This document shows, piece by piece, positions 20,063 to 29,404 of a stretch of DNA of 41,612 bases. Positions within the stretch are counted from its first letter, which is position 1, and every line of letters starts with the position of its first letter. The translations under genes were made by a program, and so were the position numbers. The notes beneath the pieces were generated by a model, which saw nothing but the letters and a program-made list of their open reading frames with translations, did not search any database and had not been told where the DNA came from. The DNA is from a virus: IMG/VR virus record IMGVR_UViG_3300033153_006658, positions 1 to 41,612 of that record. One strand, given 5' to 3'.

Positions 20063-20620
20063 ATGACTGAAAATGTAATTGACGTAAAAGATGCTGACTC
20101 GTCACCAGAAAACACAATTCCACAATCACGCTTTAATGAGGTTAATAACCAAAAGAAAGCACTTGAAGAAAAGGTTGCTGAATTGGAAGCTAAAAGTAAG
20201 GAACAAAAAGTGGACGTAATTACTCCAAAATTTGACCCTGCTGACCCTGTGCAAGTTGCACAAAAAGTTGTTGCTGAAGCCTTTGCTAAAAAAGAGGCAG
20301 AAACTACAGCAAAAAGGAGACAGAGTGCTGATTCAGAATTCTTCTCTAAACTAAGCGAAGAAATGCCTAAACCTGATATGGATGAACTAAAAGAGTTCGC
20401 TAAATCAAGAGGTGTTACAAGCTTACAAGATGCTTATTATATTAAGCATCGTGACGATATTATAGATGTTGAAAAGAGAACTGCCCTTATTCAAAATAAA
20501 GGAAATGTTTCTCCAAGAGCATCTGTAACAGTCCCTAAGAATTTTTCTGAAGGACTTAAAAATTGTAAGACTAAAGGAGAATTGAATGATTATTTAAAAT
20601 CCACAGGTCTTGCAAATTAA
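20063..20620 (+). CDS. Scaffolding protein
   Basis: This 185-residue, highly charged, helical protein has a coiled-coil segment (about 27-50: NNQKKALEEKVAELEAKSKE) and a basic C-terminus. It lies directly before the major capsid gene. Low complexity, coiled coil and position are typical of phage scaffolds, which shape the prohead and then leave. No protease domain is seen. Confidence 0.75.
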   Translation: MTENVIDVKDADSSPENTIPQSRFNEVNNQKKALEEKVAELEAKSKEQKVDVITPKFDPADPVQVAQKVVAEAFAKKEAETTAKRRQSADSEFFSKLSEEMPKPDMDELKEFAKSRGVTSLQDAYYIKHRDDIIDVEKRTALIQNKGNVSPRASVTVPKNFSEGLKNCKTKGELNDYLKSTGLAN

Positions 20621-20643
20621 TTAATAATTTTTAACTAATTAAT

Positions 20644-21903
20644 ATGGCTGACGTATTTAATTCAACATCTACATCCCCAAACAATGTACAAGATGCTTAT
20701 AGAGCATTAACTGTACTAGAATTTACTCCAAAACTTGCTTTCGCCCAATTTGGTGAAGCTGAAGCTTGGATGGCTAATTCTAATGATCCTTTCCCATCTG
20801 ACACAGTAAAACGTATGAAGTATGATTTGGTTAATCCAAATACTGATACTATAAACGAAACTACTGACCCAGATCGAAAAGGTGTATCAAATAGTTTTGC
20901 TACAATCGTAATGGCTGAGCATGGTGATACTATTTCTTATACTAAAAAACTTTCTAAAGTTTCATTCACTCCAGTACATGCAAATTATGCGACTCTTATT
21001 GCTAATGCAATGGTTAACAGTATCGACTTAATTGCTCGTGCTGCATTTGATGCTGAAACTGGTACTCGATATGTTACATATGTTGGTGCAACTTCAGTCG
21101 CTACTATCGAAAAAACTGATGTTATCACATCAACTATTGCTCGTAGAACACGTGCTAAACTTACTCGAAATAAAGTTCCTGGATATAATAGTTCTGCTAA
21201 TGGTACTGAAATGCTTAATGGTGGTATCTATTACATGGCAATTGTTCATCCTGATGTACTTACTGATCTTCAATCTGAAACAGGTGAAGCGAGTTGGTTA
21301 CGTCCTCAAGAATATGCTAATACAGCTGCTCTTTATAACTTTGAAGAAGGACAATGGAATGGTGTTCGTTATGTAGCTTCTGATCTTGCTACTATCTACC
21401 ATAATGGTGGTACAGGTACAGCTACAGCTATTAACAATGGTACTCTTATCGTAGGGACTACTGTTATTACTGTAGATGCTGGTACTAACGTTAATGTTGG
21501 TGGTACAATCACTATCGTTGATCAAGGTTCTGGTACAGATGACTATACATATCTTGTAGAAAGTGTTGCTACAAACGATGTAACTATCGGTAGATGTATC
21601 GCTAAAAACAACGAACCTTTCAATCCTGGATATGATGGTATTGCTATCTTAGCAATCGTAGACGGTGACGTTGTGAAAACTGGTAATGATGTTTATACAT
21701 CTTACTACTTTGGTGCTCGTGCTGTAGGGTACGCTGCTGCTGAAGAACCTAATACTTCTATTACTTACCCTACTGGTAAACTAGAACGTATTACAGACTT
21801 TAACTGGTATGCTTTAGTTGGATATGGTGCTCTTGAAGCTCCATCTCTACACAAAGTGTTTACTGGATCAAGTGTTTCTGATAACTCAGGTGATGCTGCC
21901 TAG
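20644..21903 (+). CDS. Major capsid protein (N4-gp56 family)
   Basis: This 419-residue protein has the HK97-fold pattern of N4-gp56-type capsids. It opens with a variable arm and LTVLEFTPKLAFAQFGE, and the signature IVHPDVLTDLQSETGEASW followed by GQWNGVRYVASDL lies at about 201-250. Residues about 262-325 form an inserted beta-rich domain of T, V, G and D repeats, probably a surface-exposed Ig-like or sandwich domain. Codon use is rich in GCT/GGT/ACT, more biased than the neighbours, as expected for a highly expressed gene. A stable hairpin follows the stop. Confidence 0.9.
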   Translation: MADVFNSTSTSPNNVQDAYRALTVLEFTPKLAFAQFGEAEAWMANSNDPFPSDTVKRMKYDLVNPNTDTINETTDPDRKGVSNSFATIVMAEHGDTISYTKKLSKVSFTPVHANYATLIANAMVNSIDLIARAAFDAETGTRYVTYVGATSVATIEKTDVITSTIARRTRAKLTRNKVPGYNSSANGTEMLNGGIYYMAIVHPDVLTDLQSETGEASWLRPQEYANTAALYNFEEGQWNGVRYVASDLATIYHNGGTGTATAINNGTLIVGTTVITVDAGTNVNVGGTITIVDQGSGTDDYTYLVESVATNDVTIGRCIAKNNEPFNPGYDGIAILAIVDGDVVKTGNDVYTSYYFGARAVGYAAAEEPNTSITYPTGKLERITDFNWYALVGYGALEAPSLHKVFTGSSVSDNSGDAA

Positions 21904-21913
21904 TTAGATGATT

Positions 21914-21937
21914 GGGAGGGTAAATAATTACCCTTCC
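21914..21937 (+). other. Stable hairpin after capsid gene
   Basis: GGGAGGGTAA (21914-21923) pairs with TTACCCTTCC (21928-21937) with one G-T pair and a four-base loop. No T-run follows, so it probably stabilises the capsid mRNA end or causes partial termination. Confidence 0.65.
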
Positions 21938-21969
21938 TATTGATCTAATTAATTTATAACCCAAATATT

Positions 21970-22236
21970 ATGTTAGTTCGAATCAAGTACGCCTGTGAAG
22001 TAAATAGTGTTAAATACGCTCCATCTAGAATGCCACAAAATATTGATCCTAGTGCAGCCCTTAATATTGTTAATAATGGTAAAGGATTCTTAATTGAAGA
22101 AAAGAAAGCTCCTAAAAAAGAAGCTCCTAAAGCTAAAGTTTATACTCGTCCTGAGCTTAATGCTATGGCTAAGGAAAAAGAAATTAATTCATTTGGTCTA
22201 AGCACTGAAGAATTGAAAAAGCAACTCGGTCTATAA
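21970..22236 (+). CDS. 88-residue protein with LEM/SAP-like end
   Basis: The N-terminal half is short strands. A K/A/P-rich linker (about 45-58) leads to the segment YTRPELNAMAKEKEINSF, then GLSTEELKKQL, a small two-helix domain like the HeH/SAP/Rho-N type that binds nucleic acid. It sits between capsid and structural genes. It may be a head or DNA-contacting protein; not certain. Confidence 0.55.
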   Translation: MLVRIKYACEVNSVKYAPSRMPQNIDPSAALNIVNNGKGFLIEEKKAPKKEAPKAKVYTRPELNAMAKEKEINSFGLSTEELKKQLGL

Positions 22237-22253
22237 TCATTTAATTTTAAATT

Positions 22254-22526
22254 ATGTCTTTACTTAAAGTATTAAAAGAAAATATACAAACACTTTTTCA
22301 TAGATCATTTGTATTCACATCTGATGAAGAAACAGCTATAAGAACATTTCCATCTACAGGATTTGCATTAAATGAATATGATTATATTGCGGTAACATAT
22401 CCTGATACTGTAACAGAATTATATACATATAAGACTGGTGGATCAGGAGGTACTACAGTAGACACTATTACAGTTGTTTATACTGATACTACAAAAGAAG
22501 ATTTACTATCAGTTACAAAAGCTTAA
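22254..22526 (+). CDS. 90-residue structural-region protein
   Basis: Begins MSLLKVLKENIQTLFHRSFV with a short amphipathic helix, then beta-rich T/V-rich sequence including YKTGGSGGTTVDTITVVYTD. It looks like a small virion surface or adaptor protein. Neighbours on both sides have similar beta-rich composition. No family is recognised. Confidence 0.55.
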   Translation: MSLLKVLKENIQTLFHRSFVFTSDEETAIRTFPSTGFALNEYDYIAVTYPDTVTELYTYKTGGSGGTTVDTITVVYTDTTKEDLLSVTKA

Positions 22527-22535
22527 TAAAATAAT

Positions 22536-22907
22536 ATGTATAAATTAAATCCTACAACTGGAAAGCTTGATAAAGTGAATAGGTCTCCAGATGTGAGAAC
22601 AGATTCAATAGTTTCAAGTGCTACACCAACTCCTAATGTAGACACTACAGATGAATTTGTAATCACTGCACTTGCTACAGACCCAACTTTTGGTGCCCCT
22701 ACAGGAACTCCTATAAATGGGAAAAAACTTATCATTAGAATCGAAAATGATGGTACAGGTAGAACACTTGCATGGAATGCTATATATCGTTCAGTAATTG
22801 GAACATTGCCACTAGCTTCAACAGCAGATAAGATTACTTATGTAGGATTTTTCTATAATTCTACTGACAGCAAATGGGACTGTATGGCAGCTGGTGAGGA
22901 AGAATAA
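22536..22907 (+). CDS. 123-residue beta-rich virion protein with YKLNP start
   Basis: Starts MYKLNPTTGKLDKVNRSPDV. The MSYKLNPF-T start of the 423-residue gene at 23422 matches it, so both may dock to the virion by the same N-terminal peptide. The rest is a beta sandwich-like domain (KKLIIRIENDGTGRTLAWNA). Probably a head decoration or fibre part. Confidence 0.6.
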   Translation: MYKLNPTTGKLDKVNRSPDVRTDSIVSSATPTPNVDTTDEFVITALATDPTFGAPTGTPINGKKLIIRIENDGTGRTLAWNAIYRSVIGTLPLASTADKITYVGFFYNSTDSKWDCMAAGEEE

Positions 22908-22926
22908 TATTAAATAATAATTTTAT

Positions 22927-23400
22927 ATGGCAGATCCAATTGACGTAGGTAGTACGGCTTCAAATAGAAATGCAGTAATTGGTACTTCTAGTAGAACTGT
23001 TGTTAATTTTAATAATGCAGCTAATGGAACTGGTAAAATTACAGAAGTAAAATTATATTCTAACTCAACAATGTTAAATGCAAAAGTAGCTGTATTTTCA
23101 TATAGTGGAGGTACTACATTTGTAGGGCGAAATCCCACTTCTATAGGAACAATAACAGCTGGAGGTGTAAGAACTTTTTCAATTGAAATGGATATTGATG
23201 AAGGTGAGTTTATAGGGGTATATGCTACCTCAGGAGGTATTGAATCTGATAATTATGGAGGTAGTGGCGGATATTATAGAAATGGGGATGGAACAGGTGG
23301 TTCAAACACATATTCATTATTATCAAGTTATAATGTTAGTATATATGGTTCAGGTGAAACAGTATCTGTAGGGGGTGGAGATTTTATGATGATGTTTTAA
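22927..23400 (+). CDS. 157-residue beta-rich virion protein
   Basis: A serine-, threonine- and glycine-rich sequence with regular short strands (begins MADPIDVGSTASNRNAVIGT). The composition fits a jelly-roll-type domain of a fibre or decoration protein. The C-terminus is glycine/methionine-rich. No catalytic motif. The role is inferred from position between capsid and adhesin-like genes. Confidence 0.55.
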   Translation: MADPIDVGSTASNRNAVIGTSSRTVVNFNNAANGTGKITEVKLYSNSTMLNAKVAVFSYSGGTTFVGRNPTSIGTITAGGVRTFSIEMDIDEGEFIGVYATSGGIESDNYGGSGGYYRNGDGTGGSNTYSLLSSYNVSIYGSGETVSVGGGDFMMMF

Positions 23401-23421
23401 ATAATATAATAATATTTATAT

Positions 23422-24693
23422 ATGAGTTATAAATTAAATCCTTTCACGCAAGAGATGGATAAAACGTATAAACTTCCATATGTTGAAGTTGTTGATGCTG
23501 GAGATGACAAAGGTTTGATTGTTACTGAACAATTTAGTGTTGGTAAACCATCAGCCTCAAAAGAAAGTGTATTTGGTGGTGGTGATTCATACGGAGTAGG
23601 TCTTGAAGACACTACGCCAGAAGGAATACCTAAAGCAGGTAGTGCATGGCATTGTGACGAGGCAGACACAACAGGGTTAACTATTATAAATGCTACTGAT
23701 GTCACAACTGAGCTTTCTAGTGATACTGGAAGCACTACGCCTTTATTTAATGGTACTACTACAGGTAAATATATACTTGTTGGAAGTGATTATAAATTTG
23801 CTGGAGTTAAAGTAAAATATGATTCTTTAGCGACTGTTGAGTCTGATAATGTAGAAGGAGCATTCTTACAAACTAGTAGTGGATGGACTAATTCATTATT
23901 TATGGCTTCTGATGCTGATTATCCTTATACACAATTAGGGCATCATGTAGCAACTTCTCCAAGTAAAAAAGAACAATGGAGATTAGGGTTTAATCCTGAA
24001 GACTTACCTATTACTTGGGATAAGGTTACGTTAAATATTAATGGGACTGACTATACTAAATACTGGGGTAGATTTAAAATCATAAGTGGTATTACAGGAG
24101 ATCCTGTTCTCGAACAAGTAAAACTACATACTGATCGTATGGAAATAAATGCAGATGGTACTAGTGAATATTTTGGAAGAGGTCGTTATCCTAAAGATTT
24201 ACTTGGTGGTATAGTTAATACAATCCCTAATTCAGATAAAACACCACTTGATGAGAATATAGATATTGCATCTGGAATAACTATGACATTATCTAAAAAT
24301 GAATTCTCACATACAGCTGAGGATGGATTTATAATACCTATAAATATTGTTGAAGGTATTGACACAAGTATACCTTTACAGTTAATAATTACAGGATATC
24401 CTAAGAGCACAGATGCAGGGACTATTAAGCTTGGAGTTGATTATGTTCCTATAGAAGATGGCTTTGTTTTTGATGGTAATGCTACATTTACTCATATTGA
24501 GGCAACAGATACTTTCCCTAGCTCTAATTTAACTAGAAGGCAGGCAAGGTTCTTAATACCAATAAATACATTATTACCTGGGAATCAGATGATGATATCT
24601 TTATACAGAATGGGGAATGATATACAAGACACATTAACTGCTAATATAGTAATAGAAGATGTTAGAGTTATTGGATATCATTGGAGACCTTAG
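23422..24693 (+). CDS. 423-residue candidate head fibre or receptor-binding protein
   Basis: Begins MSYKLNPFTQEMDKTYKLPY, sharing its first residues with the 22536 product. The remaining ~390 residues are beta-rich with no coiled coil, aromatic-rich loops (SWHCDEAD, GWTNSLFMASDADYPY) and a C-terminal domain ending VIGYHWRP. No enzyme motif is seen. I infer a fibre or adhesin displayed on the capsid or collar, by length and composition. Confidence 0.55.
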   Translation: MSYKLNPFTQEMDKTYKLPYVEVVDAGDDKGLIVTEQFSVGKPSASKESVFGGGDSYGVGLEDTTPEGIPKAGSAWHCDEADTTGLTIINATDVTTELSSDTGSTTPLFNGTTTGKYILVGSDYKFAGVKVKYDSLATVESDNVEGAFLQTSSGWTNSLFMASDADYPYTQLGHHVATSPSKKEQWRLGFNPEDLPITWDKVTLNINGTDYTKYWGRFKIISGITGDPVLEQVKLHTDRMEINADGTSEYFGRGRYPKDLLGGIVNTIPNSDKTPLDENIDIASGITMTLSKNEFSHTAEDGFIIPINIVEGIDTSIPLQLIITGYPKSTDAGTIKLGVDYVPIEDGFVFDGNATFTHIEATDTFPSSNLTRRQARFLIPINTLLPGNQMMISLYRMGNDIQDTLTANIVIEDVRVIGYHWRP

Positions 24694-24712
24694 TTTAAAA
24701 TTAATATTTTAC

Positions 24713-24802
24713 ATGTGTAAATTAAAACTATTAATTAGAAGGATTATACGTTATATTAAGAGAGAGAATGGGCATCCTGATACTGATATATTTAAAAAAT
24801 AA
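24713..24802 (+). CDS. 29-residue basic peptide
   Basis: ATG 24713, 19 bases after the preceding stop, gives a product beginning MCKLKLLIRRIIRYIKRENG: an amphipathic, arginine-rich helix. It fits the gap before the next gene. It might associate with membrane or DNA. Low certainty. Confidence 0.4.
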   Translation: MCKLKLLIRRIIRYIKRENGHPDTDIFKK

Positions 24803-24808
24803 ACTTAT

Positions 24809-25477
24809 ATGGAGTTAAAAGATTTACTAGAATTTGTAATAGAACACGGGTTCACAATTACGTTTGCAGTTGCGGTTTTATTTCTTGGTATAAGATATGG
24901 ACTTGCTTTAATAGATGAGAGATTCTCAAGTAATAATAAAGAAATATCACTTGGGAAACATATTGTTTTTTCAACGTTAAAAAATGGTTTCCTCCATGGT
25001 GTGAATGCTTTACAAATCCCAGAGAATAATAGATCAAATATTATAAAAGATATGTTAAAGATAAAGCTTAAAACAATGTATATAGAGTTAAAAAAGTTAG
25101 TAAGAGAGGTCGAGCAAAAAGAGATGAATAATGCAGATTTATATCATACTTGTATAAATGCGTATAATAAAATTATCTTATCTTATAAAAGTTATTGGGA
25201 GATGATAGGAATACCTGAAATAGCACAAGATAAATTTGATGATTACCACGAACCAAATATAAAGGAATTGATAAGAAGAACAAATATTGCTTGTTATTCA
25301 ATCTATATAAGTGATCAGAAGGAGAAAGTCTCAATTGCATTAGATGAATGCAATACTATAGCTGGATTACTTCTTGCTGAAGGAGATGTAAGTATAAGTA
25401 AATTAAATGGTTCTTTAAGTAAAAATCCTTATGAAAGGAAAATGCGAGTTAGCGAATTAATTAAAATAAATTTATGA
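24809..25477 (+). CDS. 222-residue membrane-anchored protein
   Basis: Residues about 13-34 are a transmembrane segment (TITFAVAVLFLGIRYGLALI). The remaining ~185 residues are helical and charged with few loops. It is followed by two further small membrane proteins, so this cluster (24809-25930) looks like a membrane or lysis module inside the structural genes. The ATGA stop couples it to the next gene. No family name. Confidence 0.6.
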   Translation: MELKDLLEFVIEHGFTITFAVAVLFLGIRYGLALIDERFSSNNKEISLGKHIVFSTLKNGFLHGVNALQIPENNRSNIIKDMLKIKLKTMYIELKKLVREVEQKEMNNADLYHTCINAYNKIILSYKSYWEMIGIPEIAQDKFDDYHEPNIKELIRRTNIACYSIYISDQKEKVSIALDECNTIAGLLLAEGDVSISKLNGSLSKNPYERKMRVSELIKINL

Positions 25478-25695
25478 AAAATTGTATAATAGCGTTCTTC
25501 TTCTCAGTTATATCTGTTTTTTCAGCTTCAGTAGTTTTATATAACTATGAAGTTATCGGTTGTCCAATAAAGGCAAGTATTTATGGGGTATATCATACAC
25601 AAGAAAGCTCACACTATGATAATTTGGTTCATTATAATTGTTTTGAATCAGAAAGAGAGGTTGTTGGATTCGGATATAAAAAATCTAAAAACTAA
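25474..25695 (+). CDS. 73-residue exported or membrane protein
   Basis: The N-terminus MKNCIIAFFFSVISVFSASV is a signal or anchor segment. The rest (about 50 residues) is polar with C29 and C54 that could pair outside the cytoplasm. It starts inside the preceding stop. A spanin-like or virion-associated role is possible but unproven. Confidence 0.55.
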   Translation: MKNCIIAFFFSVISVFSASVVLYNYEVIGCPIKASIYGVYHTQESSHYDNLVHYNCFESEREVVGFGYKKSKN

Positions 25696-25725
25696 TTGTC
25701 TATATATAGACAATTACTGTATAAT
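25693..25725 (+). promoter_or_regulatory. Promoter with 24-bp palindrome before the holin-like gene
   Basis: A perfect 24-base palindrome (25693-25716, TAATTGTC.../...GACAATTA) overlaps the -35 (TTGTCT, 25696-25701) and spacer of a promoter whose -10 is a perfect TATAAT (25720-25725, 18-base spacer). The predicted start is near 25732, before ATG 25748. It is probably an operator, or a stem-loop if transcribed from upstream. Confidence 0.65.
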
Positions 25726-25747
25726 CTTTACATATTAACACATATAC

Positions 25748-25930
25748 ATGGAAAAACTCTTAAAACTTATAAACGGTAAAAAAGCAGCTATATTCGCAAT
25801 ATCAGGTGCTATTAACACTTATCTTTTAGCTATGACATATATAGACTCTAAAACAGCTGCATTGATAGCTTCTATTTTAGTTATTCTAGGTGGAGGAGCT
25901 AACTATGCTAATTATAAAAGTAAAAAATAA
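25748..25930 (+). CDS. Holin-like two-helix membrane protein
   Basis: A 60-residue protein with two hydrophobic helices (about 12-30 and 36-52) separated by a short loop, and charged ends (MEKLLKLINGKK and NYKSKK). This is the size and shape of class II holins and of small phage membrane proteins. It has its own promoter and palindrome upstream. No endolysin follows on this strand; the lysins lie on the opposite strand. Confidence 0.6.
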   Translation: MEKLLKLINGKKAAIFAISGAINTYLLAMTYIDSKTAALIASILVILGGGANYANYKSKK

Positions 25931-25943
25931 TTAATCTAACTAC

Positions 25944-26600
25944 ATGCCTACATTTACATACGATTTCAGCAATATAAAGATTGATACCAAGTATCATATA
26001 CGTGATCCAAAATTTGGTAGATTTGATGAAGTTTATGTTGAACAAAAAATAGCAGAAGCATATGTAGAAATAATCACATCTGAATTATGGAGTTTTAGAG
26101 CTACTTCTGCTGATATAGTTCTTACATCAAATTCTTCTACTTTTGAACTTCCAGATGATTTTGATCTAACTGATACAAGTAAATACTATTTATACCGTGA
26201 TTCAATAAAAACTACTAATAGAATGCAGTATTTGATGAATGGTAATATACCAGATGACTCTGCTACTGGTCAGCCAAGATATTGGTGGATCTATGACAAT
26301 GTTGCTAATGTATATCCTATTGCTAATAATACTTATACTCTTAAGCTGAAATACTTTAAGATAGCCGAACAATTAGATGCTGATAATCCTATTCCAATAA
26401 TACCAGCACAATTTGCCTCTATTATTGCATATAAAGCAGCATTGCTTATATTACCCGCTAATGATGTTAATATTAGTAAAGTACAAACCTTATATCAAAA
26501 TAAATATAATGAAATGATTTTGAGATATTTTGTACAATCAGAGGATAATCAGCAAACAGAAATATTGCCAACATCTACTAGTAATCCTAACTTCTGGTAA
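25944..26600 (+). CDS. Head-tail connector (gp11/gp4-like adaptor)
   Basis: This 218-residue protein has helical and beta parts and the pattern of T7 gp11/P22 gp4-type adaptors: YVEIITSELWSFRATSA near residue 41, a YLYRD and RYWWIYDN core, then YPIANNTYTLKLKYFK, IPIIPAQF, and a C-terminal helix. These proteins bind below the portal. It is followed immediately by the long tail protein, the usual order. Confidence 0.7.
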   Translation: MPTFTYDFSNIKIDTKYHIRDPKFGRFDEVYVEQKIAEAYVEIITSELWSFRATSADIVLTSNSSTFELPDDFDLTDTSKYYLYRDSIKTTNRMQYLMNGNIPDDSATGQPRYWWIYDNVANVYPIANNTYTLKLKYFKIAEQLDADNPIPIIPAQFASIIAYKAALLILPANDVNISKVQTLYQNKYNEMILRYFVQSEDNQQTEILPTSTSNPNFW

Positions 26601-26601
26601 A

Positions 26602-28710
26602 ATGCCTTATTTAAATCTTCCAAATTATAGTATCGATAGTCCAGTGCCTCAAGTTGCACCCACTCAAATAGGAATGAACATCCCATTACCTATTGGTGGT
26701 ATAAATGTTTCTGTTCCAAGTTTTAATATCGCTGACAATGAGGCTAGCGAGGCTTTTAACAAGTGGACTAATAAAGAGGGTAGGATTGCTACGTTCCCTG
26801 GTAACACAGCATTTAGTGGCGTTTTAGAGGCTAGTTCAAAGATTATTAATGAATTTAAGTTCGAAAAGACAATAAATTCTACTTTTAACATGGTTGCTTG
26901 GGATAATGGAGTAAATTTAAAACTTGGATATGTTGATGGTAACGGAGATTTAACTGTTATTGACTCTACTATGACTACAGGATCATCTATTGATTTTGAT
27001 GTTTATTTAAATAGAGAAGGTGTTTTATTAGATAGTGGTACTGCTACTAGTGGTGGAGATAATACTTTAACTGATTCTGGTGGTGGTTGGGAGATAAATG
27101 AGTTCAAAGGTAAAATATTAGTTTTACTTACAGGAACTGGTACTCCTGCAGCTGGTATTATTACTGGTAATTCTGCAACTGAAATTACAGTAAAGCAGAA
27201 TTGGGTAGTTAATCCTGATGCTACAACAACATATGAGATAAGAGAATTATCTTTTTCTTTATATTATACTAATAAGAATAACGGTCTTAGAAGTTGGAAT
27301 GGATTAGCTGAAACTTCAATAGGAGATTCAACATCTCAATTTGATATAACTAACCCTTCTGGAGATACATATAGATATACATGGGACTCTACAGGGACTG
27401 ATCCTGATATTGATGCAAATATTAAAGAAGGGCAAGAAGTTGTTACTAACGCTGAAAATTTTGATTCTAATAATAATGGTACTTTTATAGTAACTACTGT
27501 TAGTGCAAATTACTTTGAGATTACTAATACATCAGGAGTAGTTGAAAGTGATAAAACTATAGGTACTGGGAGTATTATAGTTAAACCTTTCTTAGCTCAT
27601 TTAGATGTTCCAAAAGGAGATATCATTAAAATATTCAAAGATTATGCTTTTATAGCTGGAGGTGAAATTAACCCATCAGCCGTATATGCCTCTCAACCTT
27701 ACGATGTTGTCAATTTCTTTGGTAATAATTGGGAAATACTAGGAAGTGAAACAGTTGATTCTGTCACTGGAATAGGTATTTATAGAGGTAAAATGATTAT
27801 ATTTAAAAATAGAGCAAATATACCAGTTACATTAAGTGTTGATACTAGCGGTAATTTGATATGGCAACAAGGTGAAATAGATTTTACAAGAGGATGTGTG
27901 AATAAAAATTCATTAGTTGAAATAGATAGTGATCTTATGGTATGGGATTCACAAGGAGCCTATATGTATGGATATGCAAACGATATAACTGTGCTAGGAG
28001 TCCAAGAAAGAATGACTGATAAAATACAGCCATTATTTAGTGGTTTAGATTTTTCTAACACTAGACTACTGTACGACGATATACACGACGTTATTTATGT
28101 ACCTGCTAAAGAATCAAGTACTGAATATAATGATGTGGTGTATATGTTCGACTGGAAGCGTAGAAACCTTGTTAATGCTTGGTGGAAACTTGGAATGAAT
28201 GTTGAATCAATGATTAAAATTGGAGATACAATATACTTCGGTGATGGTAGTGATACGACTATTTATACTATAGATGAAGATAAATTTTTATCAGATAGCT
28301 ATGTAACAAGTAAGGATTTTAATTTTGGTAGTGATTTCTTAAAACAAGCTGACTTTATGAAATTTGCAGCTAAGAATTTATCAGGTACTATCGGATTTCA
28401 AATTATATGTGCATTAAATAATGAGTCAGTAATAGCCTTAGATAAGCAGATAGCTACTGGTTATACAGGAACTTTATCTGGATGTATGGGGGTAGCTCCT
28501 ATGGGGGCAACTAATATGGCGGGAGGAGTAGCAACTTCCACTATAAGTTTAGCTTTTTTAAAGAAAGTAGCTGTTATACCTTACTATCAGGCTTCCTATA
28601 TTAAAGTAAAATGGTATAATGAAGGAGAAACAAACTCTGAGCTAGATTCTTACTCATTACACGCAGAACTCTTATCTAAAGAACATGACAGTTTTTCTAC
28701 ATTTATTTAA
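26602..28710 (+). CDS. Tail hub/nozzle-like protein (gp10/gp12-like)
   Basis: The start is at ATG 26602 (MPYLNLPNYS), one base after the adaptor's stop; the longer frame from 26530 overlaps the adaptor and is rejected. The 702-residue product begins with a short P-rich arm, then a long beta-rich body with repeated G-x-T/N-x-hydrophobic strands, consistent with the beta-propeller tail nozzles of podoviruses. The C-terminal third contains WKRRNLVNAWWKLGM. No enzyme motif. It should close the tail tube. Confidence 0.75.
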   Translation: MPYLNLPNYSIDSPVPQVAPTQIGMNIPLPIGGINVSVPSFNIADNEASEAFNKWTNKEGRIATFPGNTAFSGVLEASSKIINEFKFEKTINSTFNMVAWDNGVNLKLGYVDGNGDLTVIDSTMTTGSSIDFDVYLNREGVLLDSGTATSGGDNTLTDSGGGWEINEFKGKILVLLTGTGTPAAGIITGNSATEITVKQNWVVNPDATTTYEIRELSFSLYYTNKNNGLRSWNGLAETSIGDSTSQFDITNPSGDTYRYTWDSTGTDPDIDANIKEGQEVVTNAENFDSNNNGTFIVTTVSANYFEITNTSGVVESDKTIGTGSIIVKPFLAHLDVPKGDIIKIFKDYAFIAGGEINPSAVYASQPYDVVNFFGNNWEILGSETVDSVTGIGIYRGKMIIFKNRANIPVTLSVDTSGNLIWQQGEIDFTRGCVNKNSLVEIDSDLMVWDSQGAYMYGYANDITVLGVQERMTDKIQPLFSGLDFSNTRLLYDDIHDVIYVPAKESSTEYNDVVYMFDWKRRNLVNAWWKLGMNVESMIKIGDTIYFGDGSDTTIYTIDEDKFLSDSYVTSKDFNFGSDFLKQADFMKFAAKNLSGTIGFQIICALNNESVIALDKQIATGYTGTLSGCMGVAPMGATNMAGGVATSTISLAFLKKVAVIPYYQASYIKVKWYNEGETNSELDSYSLHAELLSKEHDSFSTFI

Positions 28711-28719
28711 TCTTATTTT

Positions 28720-29394
28720 ATGACAACAATATTAACGCCTGCTGAAGATTTATTTGGTGGACTAACTGGAGGACAAACTACAAATGCTATTACTACAACT
28801 GGAGCTATTACAGTAGATGTTTCTCCTACTCCTAAAAATCAAGTGGGATATATCACAGTAGTTAATCCTTCTGATACAAGTAAATGTGAAATAATGAAAT
28901 TCACAGCTAATGTTGGGGGTACACTTACAGTTACTGCTGGGAATAGAGCATTAGGAGATACTACAGTACAAACTCATCAAGAGAATGTTCCTGTTCTTAT
29001 TTGTTATAATACATTAGTACATGAGGAAATTGATGAGGCTTTAGCCGCTAGAATGACTGAGGATGGAGTAGCTACTCTTACAAATAAAACTATTAATGGG
29101 GATAATAATACTATTCTAAATCTTTTAATTGCAAATTTTAAAGCTGGAGAAGTAGATACTACAATCACAGCTCCTGGGAGTGATTCAAAGATAGCCTCTA
29201 CAAAAGCTATTGTAGATTATCTTGTTTCTATTAGTGCTGGTGTGTTATCAGTACAAGCAAATGGAGGAACTATGAGAAGCGGTAATCTTAATTTTAAAGA
29301 TGGAGATGGTGTTGATGTCGTGGATAACGGAGATTTATCATTCTCTTTTAATATAAACGAAAGTGAACTATACGAAATGATTTCTACTATTTAA
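28720..29394 (+). CDS. Tail fibre or fibre-adaptor protein
   Basis: This 224-residue protein has a beta-rich first half, then the segment MTEDGVATLTNKTINGDNNT (about 108-127). The ATLTNKTI-x-G motif is typical of phage tail-fibre shafts. A short coiled segment and a beta end follow. It lies after the tail hub and before three smaller surface-type proteins. A fibre or adaptor role is well supported; the receptor is unknown. Confidence 0.7.
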   Translation: MTTILTPAEDLFGGLTGGQTTNAITTTGAITVDVSPTPKNQVGYITVVNPSDTSKCEIMKFTANVGGTLTVTAGNRALGDTTVQTHQENVPVLICYNTLVHEEIDEALAARMTEDGVATLTNKTINGDNNTILNLLIANFKAGEVDTTITAPGSDSKIASTKAIVDYLVSISAGVLSVQANGGTMRSGNLNFKDGDGVDVVDNGDLSFSFNINESELYEMISTI

Positions 29395-29404
29395 TTATAA
29401 TATT

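Noticed and set aside
26530-26601. Upstream extension of the tail hub gene
   Set aside because: The extension overlaps the connector gene, whereas ATG 26602 follows that gene's stop by one base and starts a plausible proline-rich arm.
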